Shown here one piece after another: positions 44,964-54,113 of a stretch of DNA of 64,000 nt. The stretch is taken from positions 3,286,001 through 3,350,000 of the forward strand of contig NZ_RKHG01000001.1 in the NCBI RefSeq assembly GCF_003752415.1. The letters run 5' to 3'. The DNA is from Luteococcus japonicus. GTDB lineage: Bacteria > Actinomycetota > Actinomycetes > Propionibacteriales > Propionibacteriaceae. Within the stretch, counting starts at the first letter, position 1, and each line of letters opens with the position of its first letter. The notes under the pieces are model-generated. The model searched no databases. It had not been told where the DNA came from and worked only from the letters and a program-made list of their open reading frames with translations. Made by a program: the position numbers and the translations under genes.

Positions 44964-46487
44964 ATGTCGAATGCCCAAGCCTCCGCCGCAGTCCAGACCG
45001 CTCCGCGTACCTATCAGGTCATCACCTACGGCTGCCAGATGAATGTCCACGACTCCGAGCGCATCTCGGGCCTGCTCGAAGGTGCGGGACTCGTACGCAG
45101 CGAGGTCGAGGTGGCCGACGAGGGTGGGCCCGACGTCGTGGTCTTCAACACCTGCGCGGTCCGTGAGAATGCCGACAACCGCCTCTACGGGACGCTGGGC
45201 CACATGGCGGCCGTCAAGCGCACCCGGCCGGGGATGCAGATCGCCGTAGGTGGCTGCATGGCGCAGAAGGACCGTGACGTGATCGTCGGCAAGGCGCCCT
45301 GGGTCGACGTGGTCTTCGGCACCCACAATGTCGGCAAGCTGCCCATCCTGCTGGAGCGGGCCCGCGTCGAGCAGGCCAGCCAGGTGGAGATCGCCGAGGC
45401 GCTGGAGAACTTCCCCTCCAACCTGCCGACCCGCCGCGAGTCGCCCTATTCGGCGTGGGTGAGCATCAGCGTGGGCTGCAACAACACCTGCACCTTCTGC
45501 ATCGTGCCGCAGCTGCGGGGCAAGGAGACCGACCGTCGCCCCGGCGACATCCTCGCCGAGATCCAGGCGCTGGTCGACGAGGGCGTGCAGGAGGTCACCC
45601 TGCTGGGCCAGAACGTGAACACCTATGGTGTGGAGTTCGGCGACCGCGGTGCCTTCGCCAAGCTGCTGCGTGCCTGCGGTGGGATCGACGGGTTGGAGCG
45701 GGTGCGCTTCACCAGCCCGCACCCGGCGAGCTTCACCAGCGACGTGATCGACGCGATGGCCGAGACCCCCAATGTGATGCCAAGCCTGCACATGCCGCTG
45801 CAGTCCGGCTCGGACAAGGTGCTGCGCGAGATGCGTCGCAGCTACCGCAGCGAGAAGTTCCTGCGCATCCTCGACGAGGTGCGCGAGAAGATCCCGCACG
45901 CCGCCATCACCACCGACATCATCGTGGGCTTCCCGGGAGAGACCGATGAGGACTTCGAGGAGACGATGCGGGTCACCGAGCTGGCCCGGTTCAGTGCCGC
46001 CTTCACCTTCCAGTACTCGATCCGGCCCGGCACCCCGGCCGGCGTGATGGACAACCAGGTGCCCAAGGCCGTCGTGCAGGAACGCTATGAGCGCCTGCTG
46101 GAACTGGTGAACCGCACCGCCTGGGAGGAGAACCAGAAGCTGGAGGGCACCGAGGTGGAGGTGATGTTCGCCGCCGGTGAGGGCAAGAAGGATGCCGAGA
46201 CCCACCGGATGAGCGGGCGCGCCCGGGACAACCGCCTGGTGCACGTCGCGGTGCCCGCGGAACCGGAGCTGCGGCCCCGCCCCGGTGACATCGCCACCAC
46301 GGTGATCAGCCACGCCGCGCCGCACCACCTCAATGCCGATGGTGGGATCACCAACCTGCGGCGGACGCGCGGCGGCGACGCCTGGCAGGCACGCCACGAG
46401 GCCCCGCCCACGCCGGCCGGGGTGAGTCTGGGCATGCCGTCGGTCGGCCAGCCGAAGGCCTGCCCCGTCCTGCGTCCGGTGTCGTGA
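44964..46487 (+). CDS. miaB: tRNA-2-methylthio-N6-dimethylallyladenosine synthase
   Basis: This 507-aa radical-SAM methylthiotransferase modifies i6A37 of tRNAs reading UNN codons, the product of MiaA encoded downstream. The UPF0004 domain ([46 protein letters not shown]), radical-SAM motif [22 protein letters not shown] (about residue 170) and a C-terminal TRAM domain are present. TACAGT (44949-44954), 9 nt before the ATG, is a possible -10, so any leader would be 1-3 nt. The C-terminus carries a short Pro-rich tail. Confidence 0.95.
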   Translation: MSNAQASAAVQTAPRTYQVITYGCQMNVHDSERISGLLEGAGLVRSEVEVADEGGPDVVVFNTCAVRENADNRLYGTLGHMAAVKRTRPGMQIAVGGCMAQKDRDVIVGKAPWVDVVFGTHNVGKLPILLERARVEQASQVEIAEALENFPSNLPTRRESPYSAWVSISVGCNNTCTFCIVPQLRGKETDRRPGDILAEIQALVDEGVQEVTLLGQNVNTYGVEFGDRGAFAKLLRACGGIDGLERVRFTSPHPASFTSDVIDAMAETPNVMPSLHMPLQSGSDKVLREMRRSYRSEKFLRILDEVREKIPHAAITTDIIVGFPGETDEDFEETMRVTELARFSAAFTFQYSIRPGTPAGVMDNQVPKAVVQERYERLLELVNRTAWEENQKLEGTEVEVMFAAGEGKKDAETHRMSGRARDNRLVHVAVPAEPELRPRPGDIATTVISHAAPHHLNADGGITNLRRTRGGDAWQARHEAPPTPAGVSLGMPSVGQPKACPVLRPVS

Positions 46488-46500
46488 CCGGACCACCGGC

Positions 46501-46713
46501 TCAGAGGTTGCCGGTCTCGTCCTTCAGGAAGTCCTGACCCTGGTCAACCTTGTCGGCGTACTTGGCGTCGGTCTTGCCGTCGACGAAGTCGCCGGCCTTG
46601 TCGATGCCCTGGTCCACCTGGGCCTCGTGGCTGTTGGCGGCGTCGCGAGCCTTGTTGGCGAGGCTTCCCTCGCCGCCGTTGATGACTTCCTTGACCTTGT
46701 CAAAGATTCCCAT
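46501..46713 (-). CDS. MT0933-like antitoxin family protein
   Basis: This 70-aa highly charged protein, MGIFDKVKEVINGGEGSLANKARDAANSHEAQVDQGIDKAGDFVDGKTDAKYADKVDQGQDFLKDETGNL, resembles the MT0933/Rv0909 antitoxin family (PF14013). It is mostly amphipathic helix and has no cysteines. No toxin gene adjoins it, and such proteins are also common as free-standing stress proteins. CAGGAG precedes the ATG at 46713. It is convergent with miaB and divergent from miaA. Confidence 0.75.
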   Translation of the reverse strand: MGIFDKVKEVINGGEGSLANKARDAANSHEAQVDQGIDKAGDFVDGKTDAKYADKVDQGQDFLKDETGNL

Positions 46714-46879
46714 GCGAAACTCCTGACGTGGGGGACCACGCCCCTGTGGGGAGATCCTTTGTCCATGGTGGGCAGAGGCAGAGGCAGGGGCATTCGGCAG
46801 TTTTTGGTGCCGCATTGTGCTCGTGGCGCAATGCCTCCCCGACTTGGGTCAGGGACGCAGCGCCCCGCACAATGGCGAA

Positions 46880-47851
46880 GTGAACCTTCCGCTGGTCGTC
46901 ATCAACGGCCCCACCGCGTCCGGCAAGTCCAGCCTCGCCATCGAGGTGGCCCTGGAACTGGTCCGACGCGGCCAACCGGCAGAGATCGTCAACACGGACT
47001 CGATGTTGGTCTACCGGGGGATGGACATCGGCACTGCCAAACCGACGCCGGCCGAGCTGGCGCTGGTGCCGCACCATCTCGTCGACGTCGCGGAGATGAC
47101 CGAGGCCGCGTCGGTGGCTGACTTCCAGACCCGTGCCCGGGTCACGATCGAGGAATTGCGCGGCAGGACAGTGGTGCCGGTGCTGGTGGGCGGATCGGCG
47201 CTCTACGTGCACGCCATCCTGGACGAGTTCTCCTTTCCCGGCACGGATCCCGAGGTGCGGGCCCGGTGGGAGGCCCGGTTGGCCGAGGTTGGTCCCGAGG
47301 CCCTCCATGCGGAGCTTGCGTCCAGGGACCCCGCCGCGGCGGCGGGGATCCTGCCCGGCAATGGACGACGCATCGTGCGTGCCCTGGAGGTGCTGGAGTT
47401 GACGGGCGGCTTCACGCCGCAGCTGCCCGAGTGGAGCTATGCGCTGGCCGACGTGCTGCAGTTCGGTCTGCACCTGGAACGCGAGCAGATGGACCGGCGG
47501 ATCGACGAGCGGGTGGACCAGATGTGGGCTGACGGGTTGGTCGACGAGGTGCGGCGCCTGGTGCCCCTGGGGCTGCGTGACGGCCTGACGGCCTCCCGGG
47601 CCCTTGGCTATCGCCAGGTACTGCAATTCCTCGACGGGGAGCTCACGGAAGGGGAGGCGATGGAACGCACCAAGAGTGGCACCCGACGTCTTGCCCGCAA
47701 GCAGTTGGGCTGGTTCCGTCGTGATCCCCGGATCGTCTGGTTGCCGGCGGGTGACCCGGCCAATGTGGAGACCATCGTGCGCGCCACGCTGGAACACGAA
47801 TGTGGACCGGACGGTCCGGAGGGTGGCCGAGTCGCTAGCGTTGCCCCATGA
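46880..47851 (+). CDS. miaA: tRNA dimethylallyltransferase
   Basis: This 323-aa enzyme transfers dimethylallyl to A37 of tRNAs, giving i6A for MiaB. P-loop NGPTASGKSSLAIEVA (residues 9-24), NTDSMLVYRGMDIGTAKPT, PHHLVDV, VPVLVGGSALYVHAILD and the C-terminal ALGYRQVLQFLDGEL...RLARKQLGWFRRD are characteristic. The GTG at 46880 follows CACAAT (46868-46873) by 6 nt, so this start is preferred over upstream in-frame codons. It overlaps dapF by ATGA. Confidence 0.95.
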   Translation: MNLPLVVINGPTASGKSSLAIEVALELVRRGQPAEIVNTDSMLVYRGMDIGTAKPTPAELALVPHHLVDVAEMTEAASVADFQTRARVTIEELRGRTVVPVLVGGSALYVHAILDEFSFPGTDPEVRARWEARLAEVGPEALHAELASRDPAAAAGILPGNGRRIVRALEVLELTGGFTPQLPEWSYALADVLQFGLHLEREQMDRRIDERVDQMWADGLVDEVRRLVPLGLRDGLTASRALGYRQVLQFLDGELTEGEAMERTKSGTRRLARKQLGWFRRDPRIVWLPAGDPANVETIVRATLEHECGPDGPEGGRVASVAP

Positions 47852-48702
47852 GGAAGTGGACCTTCGCCAAGGGGCATGGCACCAAGAACGACTTCGTCAT
47901 CGTGCGGGACCGACATGGCACGGTGCGCATCGATGATGCCGATGTGCGCTTCCTGTGCGATCGTCACGCCGGCATCGGCGGCGACGGCCTGCTGCGGGTC
48001 ACCAAGGCGAGCTCCATCCCCGAGTGGGAGGGCGACCCGGACCTGTGGTTCATGGACTACCGCAATGCCGACGGTTCCATCGCCGAGATGTGCGGCAACG
48101 GTCTGCGCGTCTTCGTGCGCTACCTGATGGAGGAGGGGTTGGCCTCGGGCGAGTCCATCCCCGTCGCCACCCGTGCCGGGCTGCGCACCGTGCAACCGCT
48201 GATCGACGGCCGGTTGCGCTGCGGCATGGGTCCGGTGCGCCTGGCTGACGAACCGGTGACCGTGACCATCGAGATCCCGCACCTCGGACCGCAGGGGAGC
48301 TGGCAGGCCACCGCGGTCGACGTCGGCAATCCCCATGCCGTCTGCTTCCTGGAGGACAGCGACGTCTCCCTGGTCGAGCTGGACCTGGGTCGGGAACCCA
48401 TCTGGACGCCCGCCGACCGGTTCCCTGCGGGCACGAACATCGAGTTCGTCGAGGTCATCGACGAGCGGCACATCTCCATGCGGGTGCACGAGCGGGGCGC
48501 GGGCGAGACGTTGAGCTGCGGCACCGGCACCGTGGCCGCCGCCCATGCCTACGCCCGCCGCGCCGGACTGGTCGACGGCGAGGTGCGCGTCGACGTTCCT
48601 GGGGGCTGGGTGGTGGTCGGGCTGGGGGAGCAGGAGGCGACCCTGACCGGCCCCGCCGTGATCGTGGCGCGGGGCGAGACCTGGTTGCCGGACAACCTGT
48701 GA
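47848..48702 (+). CDS. dapF: Diaminopimelate epimerase
   Basis: This 284-aa PLP-independent racemase converts LL- to meso-diaminopimelate for peptidoglycan and lysine. The two active-site cysteines are in MCGNGLRVFVRYL (about residue 80) and SCGTGTVAAAHAYARR (about 223). GIGGDGLLRV and VDVGNPHAVCF are family motifs. Although the ATG overlaps the miaA stop, a separate TAGCGT (47836-47841) sits 6 nt upstream within miaA. dapF may therefore also have its own leaderless promoter. Confidence 0.95.
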   Translation: MRKWTFAKGHGTKNDFVIVRDRHGTVRIDDADVRFLCDRHAGIGGDGLLRVTKASSIPEWEGDPDLWFMDYRNADGSIAEMCGNGLRVFVRYLMEEGLASGESIPVATRAGLRTVQPLIDGRLRCGMGPVRLADEPVTVTIEIPHLGPQGSWQATAVDVGNPHAVCFLEDSDVSLVELDLGREPIWTPADRFPAGTNIEFVEVIDERHISMRVHERGAGETLSCGTGTVAAAHAYARRAGLVDGEVRVDVPGGWVVVGLGEQEATLTGPAVIVARGETWLPDNL

Positions 48703-48756
48703 GGGCTGCTCGGGCAGTGGCGCACGGATAACCATTGGCGTGATGGCTGTGCGGGT

Positions 48757-48768
48757 GACAAGCTTGTC
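48757..48768. promoter_or_regulatory. 12-bp palindrome before hflX
   Basis: GACAAGCTTGTC is a perfect palindrome ending 5 nt before the hflX ATG. There is no ribosome site there, so it may be a protein-binding site or part of the promoter. Confidence 0.45.
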
Positions 48769-48773
48769 CAACG

Positions 48774-50276
48774 ATGACTCCACGCCGATACCCTGACCCC
48801 ACGCCCGAGCCCGACGACTTCGACGACCTCTACGAGGACGCCGACGATGCGGACCTCGATCCCGACGGCGAGGACCCCGAAGCCCTGGTCGACGACTACG
48901 ACCGCGACGGGCTGCAGTTGGACCTTGCCGAGCGGCTGTCGCTCAAGCGCGTCGCCGGCATGTCCACCCAGGTGGAGGACATCAGCGAGGTCGAGTACAG
49001 AGACCTGCAGCTGGAACGCGTGGTGCTGATCAGCGTCTGGACCGGCGGCTCCGAGCAGGACGCAGAGAATGCGATGACCGAGCTGAAGGCTCTGGCCGAG
49101 ACCGCCGGAGCCCAGGTGCTCGAAGGGCTGATCCAGCGTCGCAAGTCGCCCGACCCCGCCACCTACATCGGCCGCGGCAAGGTCGACGAACTACGCGAGG
49201 TGGTGGTGGCCACCGGTGCCGACACCGTGATCTGCGACGGCGAGCTCCAGCCCGCACAGCTGCGCAATCTCGAGGACAAGGTGAAGGTGAAGGTCATCGA
49301 CCGCACCGCCCTGATCCTGGACATCTTCGCCCAGCATGCCAAGAGCGTCGAGGGCAAGACCCAGGTGGAGCTGGCCCAGCTGCAGTACCTGCGCCAGCGG
49401 CTGCGTGGCTGGGGCGGCAACCTGTCCCGCCAGGCCGGTGGCCGGGCGGCGGGAGGCGCCGGAATCGGCGGCCGTGGCCCCGGTGAGACGAAGATCGAGA
49501 CGGATCGTCGTCGGATCAACACCCGCGTCGCGATCCTCCGCAAGCGGATGCGCGACCTGGACGCCACGCGTGAGAACAAGCGGGCGGACCGCAAACGCAA
49601 CCGGATCCCGTCGATCGCGATCGTCGGCTACACCAATGCCGGGAAGTCGTCGCTGCTGAATCGGCTCACTGATGCCGGAGTGCTGGTGGAGGACGCCCTG
49701 TTCGCGACGCTCGACCCGACCACCCGCCGTCACACCACGCCCGACGGCCGGGTGTACACCCTGACCGACACCGTCGGCTTCGTGCGTCACCTGCCGCACG
49801 ACCTGGTGGAGAGCTTCAAGTCCACCCTGGAGGAGTCGGCGCAGGCCAACCTCCTGCTGCACGTGGTGGACGGTTCCGATGCGGACCCGGTCGGCCAGAT
49901 CCAGGCCGTGCGCACCGTGCTGAATGACATCGATGCCGGGGACGTGCCCGAGCAGCTGGTGATCAACAAGACCGACCAGGCCAGCACCGAGGCGCTGTAT
50001 GCGCTGCGCACCCAGTTCCCGGAGGCCATCTTCGTCTCCGCTCGAACCGGTCAGGGCGTCGACCAGCTGCGGGCCGTGGCGGAGAGTCGGCTGCCCAGCC
50101 CGGAGATCAGCGTCGACGTGCTGATCCCCTACGAGCGCGGTGACCTGATGGACAAGATCCACAAGCATGGCCAGCTGATCACCCTGGAGCACACCGGGGA
50201 GGGGACCCGGGTGGTGGCACGCGTGCACCCCGAGCTGGGTGGTGAGCTGAAGCCCTTCCAGGTCACCACCGGGTAG
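48774..50276 (+). CDS. hflX: GTPase HflX
   Basis: This 500-aa GTPase binds 50S/70S ribosomes and rescues or splits them under stress. An acidic Asp/Glu-rich N-terminal extension (about residues 1-45) precedes the HflX subdomain (RRKSPDPATYIGRGKVDELREVV...TQVELAQLQYLRQRLRGWGGNLSRQAGG, then the glycine-rich GPGETKIETDRRRI). The G domain has GYTNAGKSSLLN (G1), DPTTRRH, DTVGFVRHLPHDLVESF (G3) and NKTD (G4). Its TAG stop forms the first three bases of the next gene's -10 hexamer. Confidence 0.95.
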   Translation: MTPRRYPDPTPEPDDFDDLYEDADDADLDPDGEDPEALVDDYDRDGLQLDLAERLSLKRVAGMSTQVEDISEVEYRDLQLERVVLISVWTGGSEQDAENAMTELKALAETAGAQVLEGLIQRRKSPDPATYIGRGKVDELREVVVATGADTVICDGELQPAQLRNLEDKVKVKVIDRTALILDIFAQHAKSVEGKTQVELAQLQYLRQRLRGWGGNLSRQAGGRAAGGAGIGGRGPGETKIETDRRRINTRVAILRKRMRDLDATRENKRADRKRNRIPSIAIVGYTNAGKSSLLNRLTDAGVLVEDALFATLDPTTRRHTTPDGRVYTLTDTVGFVRHLPHDLVESFKSTLEESAQANLLLHVVDGSDADPVGQIQAVRTVLNDIDAGDVPEQLVINKTDQASTEALYALRTQFPEAIFVSARTGQGVDQLRAVAESRLPSPEISVDVLIPYERGDLMDKIHKHGQLITLEHTGEGTRVVARVHPELGGELKPFQVTTG

Positions 50277-50285
50277 GCTTGCTCG

Positions 50286-52340
50286 GTGCCCGACGCCGAG
50301 AAGACCCCATCCGAGAAGACCGCTGGTCAGCACAGTTCGTCGGACGTGCTGGCGGCGGCCGTCGAAGTGATCGGCGGCACTCCGCGCGAGGGCCAGCAGC
50401 GGATGGCCAAGGCGATCGAGCAGGCGATCGAGACCGGCGAGCACCTGATCGTTCAGGCCGGCACCGGTACCGGAAAGTCCCTCGGCTACCTGGCGCCGGC
50501 CCTGCTGCACGTGCAGGGCAGCAAGCAGCGCATCGTGGTCGCCACGGCGACCCTGGCGCTGCAGGCGCAGCTGGCCAGTTCCGACATCCCCAATGCGCTC
50601 AAGGCCGTCGCCAAGGTCACCGGCCGGGAACCTTCGCACGCCATCCTCAAGGGCCGTACGAACTACGCCTGCCTTCTGAAGACCCGCGACGGCATCGTCG
50701 ATGACCAGGACACCCTGCTCGGCGGGGCCGACCTGGCCGCCAACCTCAAGGAGTCGAAGGCCGACGTCGAGTCCGTGCTGGGCGCCGAGGTCCTGATGCT
50801 GCGGGACTGGGCCGAGGAACAGCTCAAGGCCAAGGGTCTGGCGGACCGGGACGACGCCCCCACCCACAGCCCGCGCGCGTGGGGGCTGGTCTCTATGCCG
50901 GTGCGCGAGTGTCTGGGCGTGCAGCGCTGTCCCTATGGCAGTGAGTGCTTCGTCGAGTCCTCCCGGGAGAAGGCGCGCGGATCCAGTCTGGTGGTCACCA
51001 ACCACGCACTGCTGGCCATCGACGCCATGCACGGTGGTACGGCGCTGCCGGAACACGACATCGTGATCATCGACGAGGCGCACGAGCTGGTCAGCCGGGT
51101 CACCGGCGCCGCCAGCGACGAGTTGAGCCCTCAGACCGTCGAACGCGTGGCCAAGCGCGCCCTGCCGTGGCTCAGCGATGACCTGGGCCTGGAATTCCTG
51201 GAGTGTGGCGACATCCTGGCCGCAGCCCTGGAGGACTCGGAGCTGACCCGGATCACCGCGCCGTGCTCCGCCACCACGGCCTTCGAGACCATCCGCGACG
51301 TGAGCCGCCGCGTGGTCACCGGCCTGGGCAGCAAAGGGGAGAAGGGCAAGAAGGACGTCGACCCCGAGCAGCAGCAGGCGGCGAGCGCCGTCAAGGAGGT
51401 CTTCGACATCGCCGAGCGGATGGCGGCGCTGGGGACCAATGACGTCGTGTGGGTGAGTGAGCGTGAGCGCTTCGGACGCCAGGCGCAGGTTGCGCCCCTG
51501 AGCGTCGCCGGGCTGATGCGTGAGCGCGTGCTGGGGGAGGCGACGACGATCCTCACCTCCGCCACCCTCAAGATCGGTGGGGACTTCAACCAGGTGGCCG
51601 GCCAGATCGGTCTGCGCAAGAGCGACCGGCTGGAGGGCGAGCGGCATGACCCGGACAATCGGCTTGCCTGGCGGGCACTCGACGTGGGCACCCCCTTCAC
51701 CTACGCGAAGCAGGGCATCCTGTACTGCGCGACGAGTCTGCCCAATCCCCGGCGCGAGGGGATCACCCAGGAGGCGCTGGCGGAGATCGCGGAGCTGGTC
51801 TGGGCGGCGGGTGGCCGCACCCTGGGCCTGTTCGCCTCGCAGAAGTCCGCGGAGGTGGCGGCGGCGCACGTGCGCAAGCAGCTGCCGAAGATGACGATCC
51901 TGTGCCAGGGGGACGCGCAGCTCTCGGATCTGACCAAGCGTTTCATCGCCGAACCGGAGGTCTGCCTGTTCGGAACCGTCAGCCTCTGGCAGGGCATCGA
52001 CGTGCCCGGAGAGACCTGCGAACTGGTGATCATCGACAAGATCCCCTTCCCTCGTCCCGACGATCCGCTGATGCAGGCCCGCCAGCAGGCCGTGGTGGAT
52101 GCCGGTGGCAATGGGTTCATGGCGGTGGCCGCCACCCATGCTGGCCTGCTGATGGCCCAAGGGGCCGGGCGCCTGATCCGTCGCGTCACGGACAAGGGGG
52201 TGGTGGCGGTGCTGGACGCGCGGCTGGTCAAGGCCCGCTACGGCGGCTTCCTGCGGGCCTCGATGCCGGACTTCTGGATGACCCAAGACCGTGAGGTGGC
52301 CGTGCAGGCGCTGCGTCGGCTGCAGGAGGGCCGGGGCTGA
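50286..52340 (+). CDS. DinG/YoaA-like ATP-dependent DNA helicase
   Basis: This 684-aa iron-sulfur superfamily 2 helicase of the XPD/DinG type is probably involved in repair or R-loop removal. Walker A is VQAGTGTGKSLGYL (about residue 60). Four cluster cysteines are visible (YACLLKTR, CLGVQRCPYGSECF). The DEAH box is IVIIDEAHELVSR. C-terminal motifs include LFASQKSAEVAAAHV, LFGTVSLWQGIDVPGE and QGAGRLIRRVTDKGVVAVLDAR. TAGGCT (50274-50279), 6 nt before the GTG at 50286, predicts a leaderless mRNA. It overlaps the next gene by 1 nt. Confidence 0.92.
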   Translation: MPDAEKTPSEKTAGQHSSSDVLAAAVEVIGGTPREGQQRMAKAIEQAIETGEHLIVQAGTGTGKSLGYLAPALLHVQGSKQRIVVATATLALQAQLASSDIPNALKAVAKVTGREPSHAILKGRTNYACLLKTRDGIVDDQDTLLGGADLAANLKESKADVESVLGAEVLMLRDWAEEQLKAKGLADRDDAPTHSPRAWGLVSMPVRECLGVQRCPYGSECFVESSREKARGSSLVVTNHALLAIDAMHGGTALPEHDIVIIDEAHELVSRVTGAASDELSPQTVERVAKRALPWLSDDLGLEFLECGDILAAALEDSELTRITAPCSATTAFETIRDVSRRVVTGLGSKGEKGKKDVDPEQQQAASAVKEVFDIAERMAALGTNDVVWVSERERFGRQAQVAPLSVAGLMRERVLGEATTILTSATLKIGGDFNQVAGQIGLRKSDRLEGERHDPDNRLAWRALDVGTPFTYAKQGILYCATSLPNPRREGITQEALAEIAELVWAAGGRTLGLFASQKSAEVAAAHVRKQLPKMTILCQGDAQLSDLTKRFIAEPEVCLFGTVSLWQGIDVPGETCELVIIDKIPFPRPDDPLMQARQQAVVDAGGNGFMAVAATHAGLLMAQGAGRLIRRVTDKGVVAVLDARLVKARYGGFLRASMPDFWMTQDREVAVQALRRLQEGRG

Positions 52341-53023
52341 TGGAGGAGTTGCCCCACGGCAGCCACTTCCAGCGTCTGGACCAGGCTCGCGTGCGCCGCT
52401 CCACCGCCGAGCTCCAGACGTGGATCCGGGATCGTTTTCCCGACCGCACCCTGTGGGAGGTCTGCGGGGAGCTGGGGGCCCTAGTGGACGAGGTGGCACT
52501 GCGCGACGGGCTGAACCAGCGCAGGATCCGCGCCGCTCGGATGCTCTCCCGGCTCGCGGTGGTGCTGGTGGTGGCCTTCCTCACGGGAACCGTCGGGCTG
52601 GCCGTGCTGGACCTGGTGCGGGGAGGCCAGTTCCAGGCGGTCGACTTCCTGCCATTGCTGGAGACCATCATCAACACCTCCGTCTTCGGCGGCTTGGCGG
52701 TGCTCTTCCTGCTGGCCGTCCCGGAGCGGATGGAGCGGGCCCGGATCCTGCGGGTGCTGCACCGGCTGCGCTCGCTGGCGCACGTGATCGACATGCACCA
52801 GCTGACCAAGATCCCGGGGCGCGACGAACTGGCCTCCGCCGATCTGGGGGCCTATCTGGAGCAGTGCTCGGAGATGCTGTCGCTGGTGGGCAAGACAGCC
52901 GCCCTGTTCGCAGAGGACACCACCGACGGCGATGTCCTGGATGCGGTGGAGGGCATCGAGGCGCTGACCTCCGACATGGCCCGCAAGGTGTGGCAGAAGA
53001 TCGCCATCATCCAGCCGGACTGA
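52340..53023 (+). CDS. Two-TM membrane protein, unknown
   Basis: This 227-aa protein has two central transmembrane helices (LAVVLVVAFLTGTVGLAVLDLV, about residues 74-95, and LLETIINTSVFGGLAVLFLLAV, about 113-134). They are flanked by helical cytoplasmic parts; ARILRVLHRLRSLAHVIDMHQLTKIPGRD looks like a basic coiled segment. I do not recognise the function. The ATG at 52340 shares its A with the stop of the helicase gene, so it is co-translated and may assist that helicase or simply be co-expressed. Confidence 0.85.
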   Translation: MEELPHGSHFQRLDQARVRRSTAELQTWIRDRFPDRTLWEVCGELGALVDEVALRDGLNQRRIRAARMLSRLAVVLVVAFLTGTVGLAVLDLVRGGQFQAVDFLPLLETIINTSVFGGLAVLFLLAVPERMERARILRVLHRLRSLAHVIDMHQLTKIPGRDELASADLGAYLEQCSEMLSLVGKTAALFAEDTTDGDVLDAVEGIEALTSDMARKVWQKIAIIQPD

Positions 53024-53033
53024 CCAGCCCGGT

Positions 53034-53831
53034 TCACACCTTGCGCAGGACGGCGACGACCTTGCCCAGGATCCTGGCGTGGTTGCCGTCGATCGGGGAG
53101 TAGGCCTCGTTGTGGGGCATCAGCCAGACCTGGCCCGGTGTCTTCTTCAGCGTCTTGACGGTGGCCTCGTCGTCGAGCAGCGCGGCCACGATCTCGCCAT
53201 TGTTGGCGTCGGCCTGCTGGCGCACCACCACCCAGTCGCCGTCGCAGATGGCCGCATCGACCATCGAGTCGCCATGGACCTCCAACATGAAGATGGTGCC
53301 CTCACCCACCAACTGCTTGGGCAGGGCGAAGACGTCCTCCACATGCTCCTCGGCGAGGATCGGACCACCGGCGGCGATCCTGCCGACCATCGGTACGTTC
53401 ACGGCACTCGGTAGGGCATCACGGATGCCGGTGATGTCGGCCGGCTCGGAGGTCTCGGGGACCGGCTTGGCCTTGGGCTTCAGGGAGTCCGGGAGGTGCA
53501 GTTCCATGGCGCGGGGTTGGCCGTGCACCCGTCGGATGTACCCGCGATTCTCCAGCTGCTTGAGCTGGTGGGCGACGCTGGACGAGCTGGCGAGGCCGGA
53601 GGCATCGCAGATCTCACGGATGGTGGGCGGATAGCCGCGCTGGGCGAAGGAGTCCCGGATGATCTCCAGGATGCGACGCTGGCGCGGGGTCAGTCCATCG
53701 GGATCCGCGGGGCCGTCCGGGAGCGCCTTGAGCCGTCCCCGTCCCGCCAGCTCGCGGCGCACCTGCTCATTGCTGGGCCGGCCCACCGGACGCTTGCCCT
53801 GGGGGCTGTTCTTCTCGTTCCCTGTCGCCAT
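53034..53831 (-). CDS. lexA: SOS repressor LexA
   Basis: This 265-aa repressor cleaves itself when RecA is active. The N-terminal winged helix ([55 protein letters not shown]) is followed by the cleavage site RIAAGGPI (Ala-Gly). The catalytic Ser is in [16 protein letters not shown] and the Lys in [10 protein letters not shown]. About 45 residues ([35 protein letters not shown]...) precede the usual start. The leaderless promoter (TTGAAT-17-TAGGCT, then 6 nt to the ATG) supports the long form. Confidence 0.95.
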   Translation of the reverse strand: MATGNEKNSPQGKRPVGRPSNEQVRRELAGRGRLKALPDGPADPDGLTPRQRRILEIIRDSFAQRGYPPTIREICDASGLASSSSVAHQLKQLENRGYIRRVHGQPRAMELHLPDSLKPKAKPVPETSEPADITGIRDALPSAVNVPMVGRIAAGGPILAEEHVEDVFALPKQLVGEGTIFMLEVHGDSMVDAAICDGDWVVVRQQADANNGEIVAALLDDEATVKTLKKTPGQVWLMPHNEAYSPIDGNHARILGKVVAVLRKV

Positions 53832-53837
53832 GGGGCA

Positions 53838-53878
53838 AGCCTAGTGCCCGGAGGCGTTCGATTCAAACATCTGTTCGA
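53838..53878 (-). promoter_or_regulatory. lexA promoter and SOS box
   Basis: On the minus strand the -35 TTGAAT (53866-53861) is separated by 17 bp from the -10 TAGGCT (53843-53838), 6 nt before the lexA ATG. The SOS box TCAAACATCTGTTCGA (53863-53878, forward reading) overlaps the -35, so LexA represses its own gene. Confidence 0.85.
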
Positions 53879-53999
53879 GGTTGTGGGGTGGCATTTGCGG
53901 GTGCTCCGGAGGTCTGTTCACAAAAAATGTCAGAGGCACCTGTTTGACTCATCATGACCTCGAACCGCGGGTGTCGACCATCGGCCGACACGCCATCAT

Positions 54000-54063
54000 T
54001 CGAATGGATGTTTGATTGGAGCGGGGAGGGGCGCTAGTGTTGAGGCATCGAACACCTGTTCGA
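54000..54063 (+). promoter_or_regulatory. SOS promoter with two LexA boxes
   Basis: The -35 TTGATT (54012-54017) and -10 TAGTGT (54035-54040) have 17-bp spacing. A perfect SOS box TCGAACACCTGTTCGA (54048-54063) covers the start region. A second, near-consensus box TCGAATGGATGTTTGA (54000-54015) overlaps the -35. Two boxes imply tight repression and strong induction. Confidence 0.85.
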
Positions 54064-54113
54064 CGAGCGGATGGCTCGCCGGCGGGATTTCGCCCAAGAA
54101 GCAAGGAGCAACC

